Positions 8,771 to 15,945 of a DNA stretch of 64,000 bases are shown in pieces. Source of the DNA: Paucibacter sp. TC2R-5 (GTDB lineage Bacteria > Pseudomonadota > Gammaproteobacteria > Burkholderiales > Burkholderiaceae_C); NCBI RefSeq assembly GCF_025717605.1, contig NZ_JAJIRQ010000009.1, positions 214,898 to 278,897 on the forward strand, read 5' to 3'. The notes under the pieces are model-generated. The model was given only the letters and a program-made list of their open reading frames with translations, had not been told where the DNA came from and searched no databases. How positions within the stretch are numbered: position 1 is the first letter of the stretch; every line of letters starts with the position of its first letter. Made by a program: the position numbers and the translations under genes.

Positions 8771-8816
8771 GCGGGCCTGTGCCAAGTCTTTGGTGCAGGC
8801 CCGCTTTTCCTTTTGC
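8771..8816 (+). terminator. Strong intrinsic terminator closing the redox cluster
   Basis: The stem GCGGGCCTG/CAGGCCCGC extends through two G-T pairs into CCAA/TTGG (8771-8785 with 8790-8804), with a short loop, and is followed by TTTTCCTTTT. It separates the redox cluster from the ccm operon. Confidence 0.92.
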
Positions 8817-8979
8817 CTAGCCACCCCGCTAGCAGTCCTTCCTTCATCCAGACATTCAAGCTGCGTATATGCAAGCTCGATTCGCTTCCTTCCCGTGCAG
8901 GACTGGAACTTTTAGAGTTCGGGCTCGGTGAACTCTTGGGGTTCGGTATTCATTTTCATTGGCAATCAAGGAGGCGAGT

Positions 8980-9642
8980 GTGGGTTTGGAAGCAAAAGCG
9001 CTGGCCTTCGGCCATGGCCATCGGCCGCTGTTTGAGGGCTTGAGTTTTGGCCTTGCTGCCGGGCAGGCGCTGCTGGTAGAAGGCGCCAACGGCAGTGGCA
9101 AGACCAGCCTCTTGCGGCTCTTGGCGGGCCTGAGTCGGCCGCATCAAGGCGAGATTCTTTGGCGCGGCCGGCCTTTGTCGGCGCAGCTGGACGCTTGGCG
9201 CCAAGGGCTGGTTTATATCGCCCATGCGCCGGCATTGAAGGATGATTTGCTGGCCTGGGAGAACCTCAGCCTGACGATCAATTTAAGCGGCGCCCGGCGC
9301 CAGCCCTTCGCGCAAGCCGAGGCCGTGGCCGCGCTGGCCCGCATAGGCCTGGCGCGCCAAGCCTTGTTGCCGGTGCGAGCCTTGTCGCAAGGCCAGCGCA
9401 AGCGGGTCAGCTTGGCGCGCCTTTTTGTGGACCCTGAGCCTGCAGCAGCAGTTCCAGCGGCAGCGCAAATCTTGTTGCTGGACGAGCCCTTTGATGCGCT
9501 TGACGACGCCGGCATCCTGAGCTTGAAGGACAGGCTTGCGCACCTGGTGCTGCAAGGTGCGCGGCTCGTTTACACCACCCATCAAGCGCAGACCTTGGCG
9601 CTGGCGCCTCAGCAGTTTTTGCGCTTGCGATTGGCCGCATGA
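8980..9642 (+). CDS. ccmA: Haem exporter ATP-binding subunit CcmA
   Basis: 220 aa. The start chosen is GTG at 8980, because AAGGAGG (8968-8974) sits five bases before it. ABC ATPase with Walker A (GANGSGKTS), an ABC signature of the Ccm type (LSQGQRKRVSLARL) and Walker B (ILLLDEP). With CcmB, and associated with CcmC/D, it drives release of holo-CcmE during System I cytochrome c maturation. The segment between signature and Walker B carries an unusual Pro/Ala-rich insertion (PEPAAAVPAAAQ). First gene of a nine-gene operon; its stop overlaps ccmB by 4 bp (ATGA). Confidence 0.95.
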   Translation: MGLEAKALAFGHGHRPLFEGLSFGLAAGQALLVEGANGSGKTSLLRLLAGLSRPHQGEILWRGRPLSAQLDAWRQGLVYIAHAPALKDDLLAWENLSLTINLSGARRQPFAQAEAVAALARIGLARQALLPVRALSQGQRKRVSLARLFVDPEPAAAVPAAAQILLLDEPFDALDDAGILSLKDRLAHLVLQGARLVYTTHQAQTLALAPQQFLRLRLAA

Positions 9643-10316
9643 GCAATCACTTTTTCTTCTTGCTGCGCCGCGAACTGCTGCTGGCCTGGCGCCGGCCGGC
9701 CGAGTTGCTGGGCGGCTTGTTCTTCTTTGTCATGGTGGCCAGCTTGTTCCCCTTGGCCGTCGGTGCTCAGCCCGAACTGCTGCGCCAGATTGCCCCCGGA
9801 GTGCTGTGGGTGGCCGCGCTGCTGGCCAGCCTGATCGCCTTGCCGCGCCTGTTTGCGGCGGATTGGGCCGACGGCACGCTGGAACAATTGCTGCTCACGC
9901 CGCAGCCGACCGTGCTGCTGGTGCTGGCCAAGGGCCTGGCGCATTGGCTACTGGCCGGTCTGCCCTTGCTGTTGCTGGTGCCCTTGCTGTCCTTGCAATT
10001 TGATTTGGCCAGCGACGTCAGCGGCGTGCTTTGGCTGAGCCTGCTGCTCGGCACGCCGGTGCTGAGCCAGATCGGTGCCATTGGGGCGGCGCTGAGCCTG
10101 GGGGCGCGCGGCGGCCCTGGGGGCGGCGTCTTGCTTGCGCTCTTGGTGCTGCCGCTCTACATCCCGGCTTTGATTTTTGGGGCCGGCGCGCCTGCTGCGG
10201 TGCAGGCGGGGCTGTCGGCCGAGCCGCATCTGTACCTGCTGGCCGCCCTGTTTTTGACCGTGACCGCGCTTTCGCCTTGGGCGACGGCGGCGGCCCTGCG
10301 TATTGCCTTGGAGTGA
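9639..10316 (+). CDS. ccmB: Haem exporter permease CcmB
   Basis: 225 aa, about six transmembrane segments. Typical CcmB features: N-terminal FLLRRELLLAWRRPAEL, the loop ADWADGTLEQLLL after the second segment, and LLLGTPVLSQIGAIGAALSLG. Works with CcmA in the inner membrane. It starts inside the ccmA stop (ATGA). A 38-bp gap before ccmC is the only real spacer in the operon. Confidence 0.95.
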   Translation: MSNHFFFLLRRELLLAWRRPAELLGGLFFFVMVASLFPLAVGAQPELLRQIAPGVLWVAALLASLIALPRLFAADWADGTLEQLLLTPQPTVLLVLAKGLAHWLLAGLPLLLLVPLLSLQFDLASDVSGVLWLSLLLGTPVLSQIGAIGAALSLGARGGPGGGVLLALLVLPLYIPALIFGAGAPAAVQAGLSAEPHLYLLAALFLTVTALSPWATAAALRIALE

Positions 10317-10354
10317 TGAAAGATGCCAAACAGTGAATTTGAGCGGAGGTCGGC

Positions 10355-11158
10355 ATGAGCAGTTTGAGCTTGGGTCCGGCATCGGCCAGTCCCAGAAACC
10401 TTGCGCCCGTGGCCGGTTGGCGCCAATTCGCCGCACCCTCGCGCGGCTATGCGCTGGCCGGCCGGCTCTGGCCTGTCTTCGCGTTGGCCGCCGCCTTGTT
10501 GGGTGTGCTGGGTCTGTACATCGGCTTCTTTGTGGCGCCCACCGATCATCAGCAGGGCGAGGCCTACCGCATCATCTTTGTGCATGTGCCCGCCGCCTGG
10601 CTGTCCATGTTGATCTACTTGGCGATGGCCTTTTGGGCCGGCTTGGGCTGGGTGCTCAATACGCGTTTGTCCTCGCTGCTTGCCAGCGCTTTGGCGCCGA
10701 CCGGGGCGCTGATGACGGTGCTGGCCTTGTGGACCGGCGCGCTGTGGGGCCGGCCGACCTGGGGCACTTGGTGGGTCTGGGATGCGCGGCTGAGTTCGGA
10801 GCTGATCCTGCTTTTTCTCTACATCGGCTTCATGGCCTTGCAGGCCGCCATTGAGGACCCGCGCCGCGCCGACAAGGCCAGCGCCTTGCTGGCCCTGGTG
10901 GGCGTGGTCAATGTGCCCATCATCTATTTTTCGGTGCGCTGGTGGAACACCTTGCACCAGGGTGCCTCGGTCAGCCTGACGGCCGCGCCCAGCATGGCGC
11001 ACACCATGTTGGCCGGCATGTTGGTCTGCACCTTGGCCCTGTGGGCCTATGCGATCGCGGCGGTGTTGCTGCGCCTGCGTAACAAGATACTTGAACGGGA
11101 AGCCGGCAGCGCCTGGGTGCTGGACCTGCTGCGCACTAGCGAAGGAAAATTGAAATGA
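10355..11158 (+). CDS. ccmC: Haem-handling protein CcmC
   Basis: 267 aa; six transmembrane segments and the tryptophan-rich signature WGTWWVWDARLSSELIL of the haem-handling protein family, flanked by the conserved periplasmic His residues (FVHVPAAW before, WWNTLHQG after). CcmC presents haem to the CcmE chaperone. The N terminus is about 20 residues longer than common homologues (SSLSLGPASASPRN...). AGCGGAGG upstream of 10355 supports the start. Stop overlaps ccmD by 4 bp. Confidence 0.95.
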   Translation: MSSLSLGPASASPRNLAPVAGWRQFAAPSRGYALAGRLWPVFALAAALLGVLGLYIGFFVAPTDHQQGEAYRIIFVHVPAAWLSMLIYLAMAFWAGLGWVLNTRLSSLLASALAPTGALMTVLALWTGALWGRPTWGTWWVWDARLSSELILLFLYIGFMALQAAIEDPRRADKASALLALVGVVNVPIIYFSVRWWNTLHQGASVSLTAAPSMAHTMLAGMLVCTLALWAYAIAAVLLRLRNKILEREAGSAWVLDLLRTSEGKLK

Positions 11159-11331
11159 TTGCGGGTGTTTGGGACAGCGTGCTGGCCGCTGCATGGCTGG
11201 GCGGCTATGGCCGCTATGTTTGGGGCTCTTTCGGGGTGGTGGCCGCTGCTTTGGGGTTGGAGCTGTTGAGCTTGAGGCGGCAGCGGCAGGGCATTTTGCG
11301 GCAGCTGCATGCTCAGCTTGACGATCTATGA
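11155..11331 (+). CDS. ccmD: Small haem-exporter subunit CcmD
   Basis: 58 aa, read directly from the sequence between ccmC and ccmE ([14 protein letters not shown]..., ending QLDDL). One transmembrane segment followed by a basic, Arg-rich cytoplasmic tail (LRRQRQG), with the conserved [12 protein letters not shown] lead-in typical of CcmD. It stabilises the CcmABC complex and helps release holo-CcmE. The ATG overlaps the ccmC stop and the stop overlaps the ccmE start, both as ATGA. Confidence 0.9.
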   Translation: MIAGVWDSVLAAAWLGGYGRYVWGSFGVVAAALGLELLSLRRQRQGILRQLHAQLDDL

Positions 11332-11780
11332 GCCCACGTCAAAAACGCCTGTTGCTGCTCGGGCTGGGCCTGGCCGGTCTGGCTCTGGCCACGGCCCTGG
11401 TGCTGCAGGCCTTCAGCAAGAACCTGGTGTTCTTCTACACACCCAGCCAGGTGCAGGCCGGCGAGGCGCCCAAGGGACGCAGCTTTCGCGTCGGCGGCCT
11501 GGTCGAGGCCGGCAGTCTGCAACGCGAGGCCGATGGACTGGGCAACCGCTTTGTGGTGACCGACCAGCAGCAGCGCTTGCAAGTGCATTACCGCGGCTTG
11601 CTGCCCGATCTGTTCAAGGAGGGCAAGGGCGTGGTGGCGCAAGGTCGGCTGAGCGAAAGCTTGGGCTTCGTTGCCGAGGAGGTGCTGGCCAAGCATGACG
11701 AAAACTATATGCCGCCCGAGGCGGCGCGGGCCTTGGAGGCTGCCGCCAAGGCCAAGCAGCAGCAGGGGCTGCAACCATGA
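11328..11780 (+). CDS. ccmE: Periplasmic haem chaperone CcmE
   Basis: 150 aa; an N-terminal membrane anchor after a basic MSPRQKR start, an OB-fold core ([34 protein letters not shown]) and the haem-binding motif [12 protein letters not shown], whose His forms the covalent haem bond in CcmE proteins. Accepts haem from CcmC and passes it to CcmFH. ATGA overlaps at both ends couple it to ccmD and ccmF. Confidence 0.96.
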   Translation: MSPRQKRLLLLGLGLAGLALATALVLQAFSKNLVFFYTPSQVQAGEAPKGRSFRVGGLVEAGSLQREADGLGNRFVVTDQQQRLQVHYRGLLPDLFKEGKGVVAQGRLSESLGFVAEEVLAKHDENYMPPEAARALEAAAKAKQQQGLQP

Positions 11781-13768
11781 CGGCCGAACTTGCCCATCTG
11801 GCGCTGATCCTGGCGCTGGGCCTGGCCTTGATCCAAGGCTTGGCGCCCTTGCTGGCGCCGCAGCGGCCGGCCTGGCTGCAGCTTGCGAACCAGGCGGCGC
11901 TGGCGCAGGCCTTGTGTGTGTTCTTGGCCGCTGCCGGCTTGGTCTGGGCTTTTGCGCAAAACGACTTTTCGCTCAAGCTGGTGGCCGCGCATTCCAATTC
12001 CAAGCTGCCTCTGCAATTTCGAGTCAGCGCCGTCTGGGGCAGCCATGAAGGCTCGCTGCTGCTGTGGGTCACGATTCTGGCGCTGTGGACGCTGGCCGTT
12101 CGCAGCTTCAGCGCCGAGCTGCCCAGGCTGCTGCGCGCCCGCGTGCTGGCCGTGCTGGGGCTGATCAGCGCGGGCTTTTTGAGCTTCACGCTGCTGACTT
12201 CCAATCCGTTTGAGCGCCTGCTGCCGGCCGCCCCCGACGGCCGCGACCTGAACCCGCTGCTGCAAGACCCCGGCATGATTTTTCATCCGCCGCTGCTGTA
12301 CATGGGCTATGTCGGCTTCGCGGTGGCGTTTGCCTTTGCCATCGCCGCCTTGCTGGAAGGGCGCTTCGACGCGGCCTGGGCGCGCTGGACAAGACCTTGG
12401 ACGCTGGCGGCCTGGGCTTTTCTGACCGGCGGCATTTTCCTGGGTAGCTTCTGGGCTTATTACGAACTCGGTTGGGGCGGCTGGTGGTTCTGGGACGCGG
12501 TCGAGAACGCGTCCTTCATGCCCTGGCTGGTCGGCACCGCTTTGGTCCACTCCTTGGCGGTGAGCGAGAAGCGCGGCGTGTTCAAGAACTGGACTTTGCT
12601 TCTGGCGATCTGCGCGTTTTCGTTGTCGCTGCTGGGTACCTTCTTGGTTCGCTCCGGCGTACTCAGCTCGGTTCATGCATTTGCCACCGACCCTGAACGC
12701 GGGCTCTACATCCTGGCCTTGTTGGTGCTGGCGATTGGTGGCTCCTTGGCGCTGTTTGCCTGGCGCGCGCCACAGATGGAGCAGCGCAGCCACGCGGAAG
12801 AAGGCTTTGCACTCGCCTCGCGCGAGACGCTTCTATTGATCAATAACTTGTTCCTGCTGGTCAGCGCTGGCACGGTGCTGCTGGGCACGCTGTATCCGCT
12901 GGCGATTGACGCCCTCAGTGGCGCCAAGATTTCAGTCGGCCCGCCTTACTTTGACGCGGTGTTCGCGCCGCTGATGCTGCCTTTGCTGGCCTTGCTGGGC
13001 TTTGGCCCCTTTGCCACTTGGCGCGGCCGGGGCGCGGGCGCCTTGCTCAAGCAGCTACGCCTGCCCTTGCTAACGAGCGTTCTGCTCGGTGCATTGCTGA
13101 GCTTTTCGTTTTTGCATTCGCTGCTGGCGGCCGTCAGCCTGAGTTTGGGGCTGTGGGTGCTGCTGGCGACCGGCTGGCATATCGCGCACAGCGTGCAGCG
13201 GCCAGCTGGATCGTCGGTCAGCTGGGCCACACGCTGGCGCCAGACCACGCGCAGCCAATGGGGGATGTGGCTGGCCCATGGCGGCTTGGCGGTGTTTGTG
13301 CTGGGCGTCAGTCTGGTCAAGAGCTTGGAGCAAAGCCAGGAGGCCAGCCTGCAGCCGAGCCAAACGCTGAATCTGGGCGGTTATGAGTTCCGCTTCGAGT
13401 CGATTGAGCGCCGTAACGGCCCCAACTTCATCGCCGCGCAGGCTCGCTTCGAGGTGCGCCGCGAGGGCAAGCTGGTGGCCACGCTGCGGCCCGAAAAACG
13501 TTTCTATCCGGTGCAGCAAATGCCCATGAGCGAAGCGGCGATTGATCGTAGTTTCGGCCGCGATCTCTACATCTCCTTGGGCGAGCGCAGCAGCGGCGGT
13601 GCCTATGGCCTGCGCGTGCAGATCAAGCCCTTTATGACTTGGATCTGGAGCGGCTGCCTCTTGATGGCGCTGGGTGGGGCGCTGGCGGCCAGTGACCGGC
13701 GCTATCGCAGGGTTCCGGTGACGGTAAGCCAGAAGACCCAGCCCTCAGGCTCCTTGGAGGCCGCATGA
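11777..13768 (+). CDS. ccmF: Cytochrome c haem lyase subunit CcmF
   Basis: 663 aa, a polytopic membrane protein with the WWD signature [19 protein letters not shown] and conserved His residues (SNPFERL then [26 protein letters not shown]). The large C-terminal periplasmic region precedes the last membrane segment ([18 protein letters not shown]). CcmF with CcmH ligates haem to CxxCH apocytochromes. Length is normal. Overlaps ccmE and ccmG by 4 bp. Confidence 0.96.
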   Translation: MTAELAHLALILALGLALIQGLAPLLAPQRPAWLQLANQAALAQALCVFLAAAGLVWAFAQNDFSLKLVAAHSNSKLPLQFRVSAVWGSHEGSLLLWVTILALWTLAVRSFSAELPRLLRARVLAVLGLISAGFLSFTLLTSNPFERLLPAAPDGRDLNPLLQDPGMIFHPPLLYMGYVGFAVAFAFAIAALLEGRFDAAWARWTRPWTLAAWAFLTGGIFLGSFWAYYELGWGGWWFWDAVENASFMPWLVGTALVHSLAVSEKRGVFKNWTLLLAICAFSLSLLGTFLVRSGVLSSVHAFATDPERGLYILALLVLAIGGSLALFAWRAPQMEQRSHAEEGFALASRETLLLINNLFLLVSAGTVLLGTLYPLAIDALSGAKISVGPPYFDAVFAPLMLPLLALLGFGPFATWRGRGAGALLKQLRLPLLTSVLLGALLSFSFLHSLLAAVSLSLGLWVLLATGWHIAHSVQRPAGSSVSWATRWRQTTRSQWGMWLAHGGLAVFVLGVSLVKSLEQSQEASLQPSQTLNLGGYEFRFESIERRNGPNFIAAQARFEVRREGKLVATLRPEKRFYPVQQMPMSEAAIDRSFGRDLYISLGERSSGGAYGLRVQIKPFMTWIWSGCLLMALGGALAASDRRYRRVPVTVSQKTQPSGSLEAA

Positions 13769-14322
13769 GCGCGGCTGTGATGGCCCGCTCCTGGCGGGGT
13801 CTAATTCCCTTGGCGCTGTTCCTAGGCCTAGCCGCCTTGCTGGCCCTGGGCCTGCGGCGCGGTGACCCGCAGACCTTGCCTTCGCCTTTGCTGGACAAGC
13901 TGGCTCCTGCCTTCGAGCTGCCGCTGCTGGAGCTGAAAGGGGCCAGCGGCAGCTTCTCGCCACAGCAGTTGCTGGGTCAGGTCTGGGTGCTCAATGTCTT
14001 TGCTTCCTGGTGCCAACCCTGCCGGTTGGAGCACCCGCAGGTGCTGGCGCTGTCCCGTGAGCCGGGGCTGACGCTCGTCGGCTTGAACTACAAGGACCGC
14101 GAGGGCGCGGCTTGGCTGCAGACCCAGGGCAACCCTTTTCGCTTCGCTGTGTTGGACCTGGACGGCCGCGCCGGCATGGACTGGGGCGTCTACGGCGTGC
14201 CCGAAACCTTTGTGGTTGACCGCCAGGGCCGCGTGCGCCTGAAGCTGGTCGGGCCCTTGACCCAGCAACGTTTGCAGCAAGAGCTGCTGCCCTTGATTCG
14301 GAGACTGCGTGATGCGGCTTGA
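13765..14322 (+). CDS. ccmG: Thiol-disulfide oxidoreductase CcmG/DsbE
   Basis: 185 aa; one N-terminal membrane anchor and a periplasmic thioredoxin fold with the active site ASWCQPCRLEHP and the cis-Pro strand YGVPETFVVD. The acidic WGVYGVPE segment is characteristic of CcmG. It keeps apocytochrome cysteines reduced for haem ligation. Overlaps ccmF by 4 bp and ccmH by about 11 bp. Confidence 0.95.
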   Translation: MSAAVMARSWRGLIPLALFLGLAALLALGLRRGDPQTLPSPLLDKLAPAFELPLLELKGASGSFSPQQLLGQVWVLNVFASWCQPCRLEHPQVLALSREPGLTLVGLNYKDREGAAWLQTQGNPFRFAVLDLDGRAGMDWGVYGVPETFVVDRQGRVRLKLVGPLTQQRLQQELLPLIRRLRDAA

Positions 14323-14749
14323 TTGGAAGTTATGGGTTATGGCAATGTTGCTGCCGCTGATCCCAATGATCCCGCTGCAGGCGGCTGAACTGGATGCGGC
14401 TGAACAGGCACGCATCCAGCATCTGAGCGAAATCCTGCGCTGCGTGGTCTGCCAGAACCAGACCCTGGCCGACTCGCAAGCCGAGTTGGCCCAGGACATC
14501 AAGCGCGAGCTGCAAGCGCAAGTACTGGCGGGCTCCAGCGACGAGGCGGTGCTGGCTTTCATGGTGCAGCGCTACGGCGACTTTGTGCTTTACCGTCCGC
14601 CACTCAAGCCCAGCACCTGGGCGCTTTGGTTTGGGCCGCTGCTTTTGCTGGGCCTGGGCGGCGGCTGGCTTTTCCGGGTTCTGGCGCGCCCGCAGCGCAG
14701 CCAAGCCATGTCATCTGTTGTCTCGTCTGTTGAGGAGTCTTCACCATGA
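14312..14749 (+). CDS. ccmH: Cytochrome c maturation protein CcmH
   Basis: 145 aa from the ATG at 14312 (a GTG lies one codon earlier). Signal peptide or anchor, then the three-helix CcmH domain with LRCVVCQNQTLADSQAELA, whose CxxC pair reduces apocytochrome c, YGDFVLYRPP, and a C-terminal membrane segment. The start lies within the 3' end of ccmG, and the stop overlaps ccmI by 4 bp. Confidence 0.94.
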   Translation: MRLDWKLWVMAMLLPLIPMIPLQAAELDAAEQARIQHLSEILRCVVCQNQTLADSQAELAQDIKRELQAQVLAGSSDEAVLAFMVQRYGDFVLYRPPLKPSTWALWFGPLLLLGLGGGWLFRVLARPQRSQAMSSVVSSVEESSP

Positions 14750-15453
14750 GTGCAATTGTTGTGTTTTCAGTCGCAGCGGCGCTGCTCTTGCTGCTGACCC
14801 TGACCCTGCTGCTGTGGCCCGCGCCGGCTTTGAAGAATGGCGCAGCCCGTTTGGCTGCTTGGCCGCGCGGCTTGCTGGCCTTGAGCTTGGGCGGATTTTC
14901 GCTGGCCGGCTATGCGCTGCTGGGCCAACCGGCCGCTTGGCAGCAAGACGAGTTGCTCAGCGCAGAGCCGCCGCCCGCGCTGGCTGCAGGGGGCGCAGTG
15001 GGCCCGGCACAGATCGAGGCCATGGTGGCGCGCCTGGCCGACAAGCTCAAAACCCAGCCCGACGATGCCAAGGGCTGGCGCATGCTGGCGCGCTCCTATG
15101 AGAACTTGCAGCGCTACGGCGAAGCGGTGCGAGCCTATGAGCAGCTGGCGCGCCTGACTCCGCAGGATGCTGACATGCTGAGCGATTACGCGGTCACCTT
15201 GGCGATGAGCCTGGGTCAGCAAAATTTGCTGGGCGAGCCCGAGGCCTTGATTCAACGCGCCTTGAAGGCCCAACCCAACCATCTGCAATCCTTGGCGCTG
15301 GCCGGCAGTGTGGCCTTGGACAAAGGTCAGTTTCGCGAGGCGGTGGCTTATTGGCGCCGCGTGCAGGCGGCCGTGCCGGCCGAGTCGGAACTGGCGGCCC
15401 AGGTGGGGCAGAGCATCGCGCGGGCGCAGGCCTTGAGCGAAAGAAAGCCCTGA
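14746..15453 (+). CDS. ccmI: Apocytochrome chaperone CcmI
   Basis: 235 aa; two N-terminal membrane segments, then a tetratricopeptide-type periplasmic domain (WRMLARSYENLQRYGEAVRAY, LDKGQFREAVAYWRRV). CcmI binds apocytochrome c and hands it to CcmFH. Shorter in its N-terminal loop than the bipartite enterobacterial CcmH/CcmI fusion, consistent with the split betaproteobacterial arrangement. Last gene of the operon. Confidence 0.92.
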   Translation: MSAIVVFSVAAALLLLLTLTLLLWPAPALKNGAARLAAWPRGLLALSLGGFSLAGYALLGQPAAWQQDELLSAEPPPALAAGGAVGPAQIEAMVARLADKLKTQPDDAKGWRMLARSYENLQRYGEAVRAYEQLARLTPQDADMLSDYAVTLAMSLGQQNLLGEPEALIQRALKAQPNHLQSLALAGSVALDKGQFREAVAYWRRVQAAVPAESELAAQVGQSIARAQALSERKP

Positions 15454-15461
15454 GGGAGAAG

Positions 15462-15499
15462 AAAAAGCGCCGCCCGTACATCGCTGCACGGGCGGCGTT
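15462..15499 (-). terminator. Intrinsic terminator, probably bidirectional
   Basis: Perfect 10-bp stem CGCCGCCCGT (15468-15477) and ACGGGCGGCG (15488-15497). On the minus strand it is followed by GCTTTTTC, a good U tract that would end the transcript of the decayed gene next to it. On the plus strand it directly follows ccmI, where the U tract is weak but the stem may still terminate. Confidence 0.85.
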
Positions 15500-15516
15500 C
15501 AAGAGCTCAACAAAGC

Positions 15517-15850
15517 TCAGGACTGCGCGTATTTGATCGAGCAGCCATAGGGCTTGGTGTTGGCCTGGCTGACCTTCTTGCCGGCGGCCAGCTCACCCAG
15601 GGCCAGGCGAACATAGCTGTCGGCCTTGGCGATGTCGTTGGCATTCGAGTTGGCAATCCTGTCGCTGCCGCCCTTCTAGGCCAGCTTGCCGTCGGCCTGC
15701 TGAGGAATGGAGATGTCTTTGCAGACCAGCCAGCTGACGCGGGCACGCAGGTCTCCTTTCTGGCCGTCCTTCAGACCGGCCGCCAACTGCAGATCGGTCA
15801 GCAGCAGCGCATGCTCGGCGTAGCCATAGTTGCTCAGCGGGCTATATGCG
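15517..15850 (-). pseudogene. Decayed DsbD-like/redoxin-like remnant
   Basis: One minus-strand frame reads through an internal stop (TAG at 15676-15678). Upstream of the stop it resembles the N-terminal domain of DsbD-type proteins (NYGYAEHALLLTD, LRARVSWLVCKDISIPQQ). Downstream it resembles the tail of a redoxin (LGELAAGKKVSQ, TKPYGCSIKYAQS). No start codon or catalytic core is present. It appears to be the joined leftovers of one or two periplasmic thiol-redox genes. It lies between two terminators and next to ccm, a plausible original neighbourhood for such genes. Family assignments rest on short motifs. Confidence 0.6.
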
Positions 15851-15854
15851 AAAA

Positions 15855-15905
15855 GCAAAAAGGCGGGCGAAACATGCGCCGAAGAACGCATTGCTCGCCC
15901 GCCCA
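15855..15905 (-). terminator. Intrinsic terminator of the TonB receptor gene
   Basis: On the minus strand the stem GGCGGGCGA/TCGCCCGCC (15862-15870 with 15895-15903), extended by ATGCG/CGCAT across a small internal loop, is followed by TTTTTGCTTTT. It lies about 40 bp beyond the receptor stop codon. Confidence 0.9.
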
Positions 15906-15945
15906 GGCCCTTGCTTTCAGGACCTCTTAGCTCGCTTGAGCGGCT

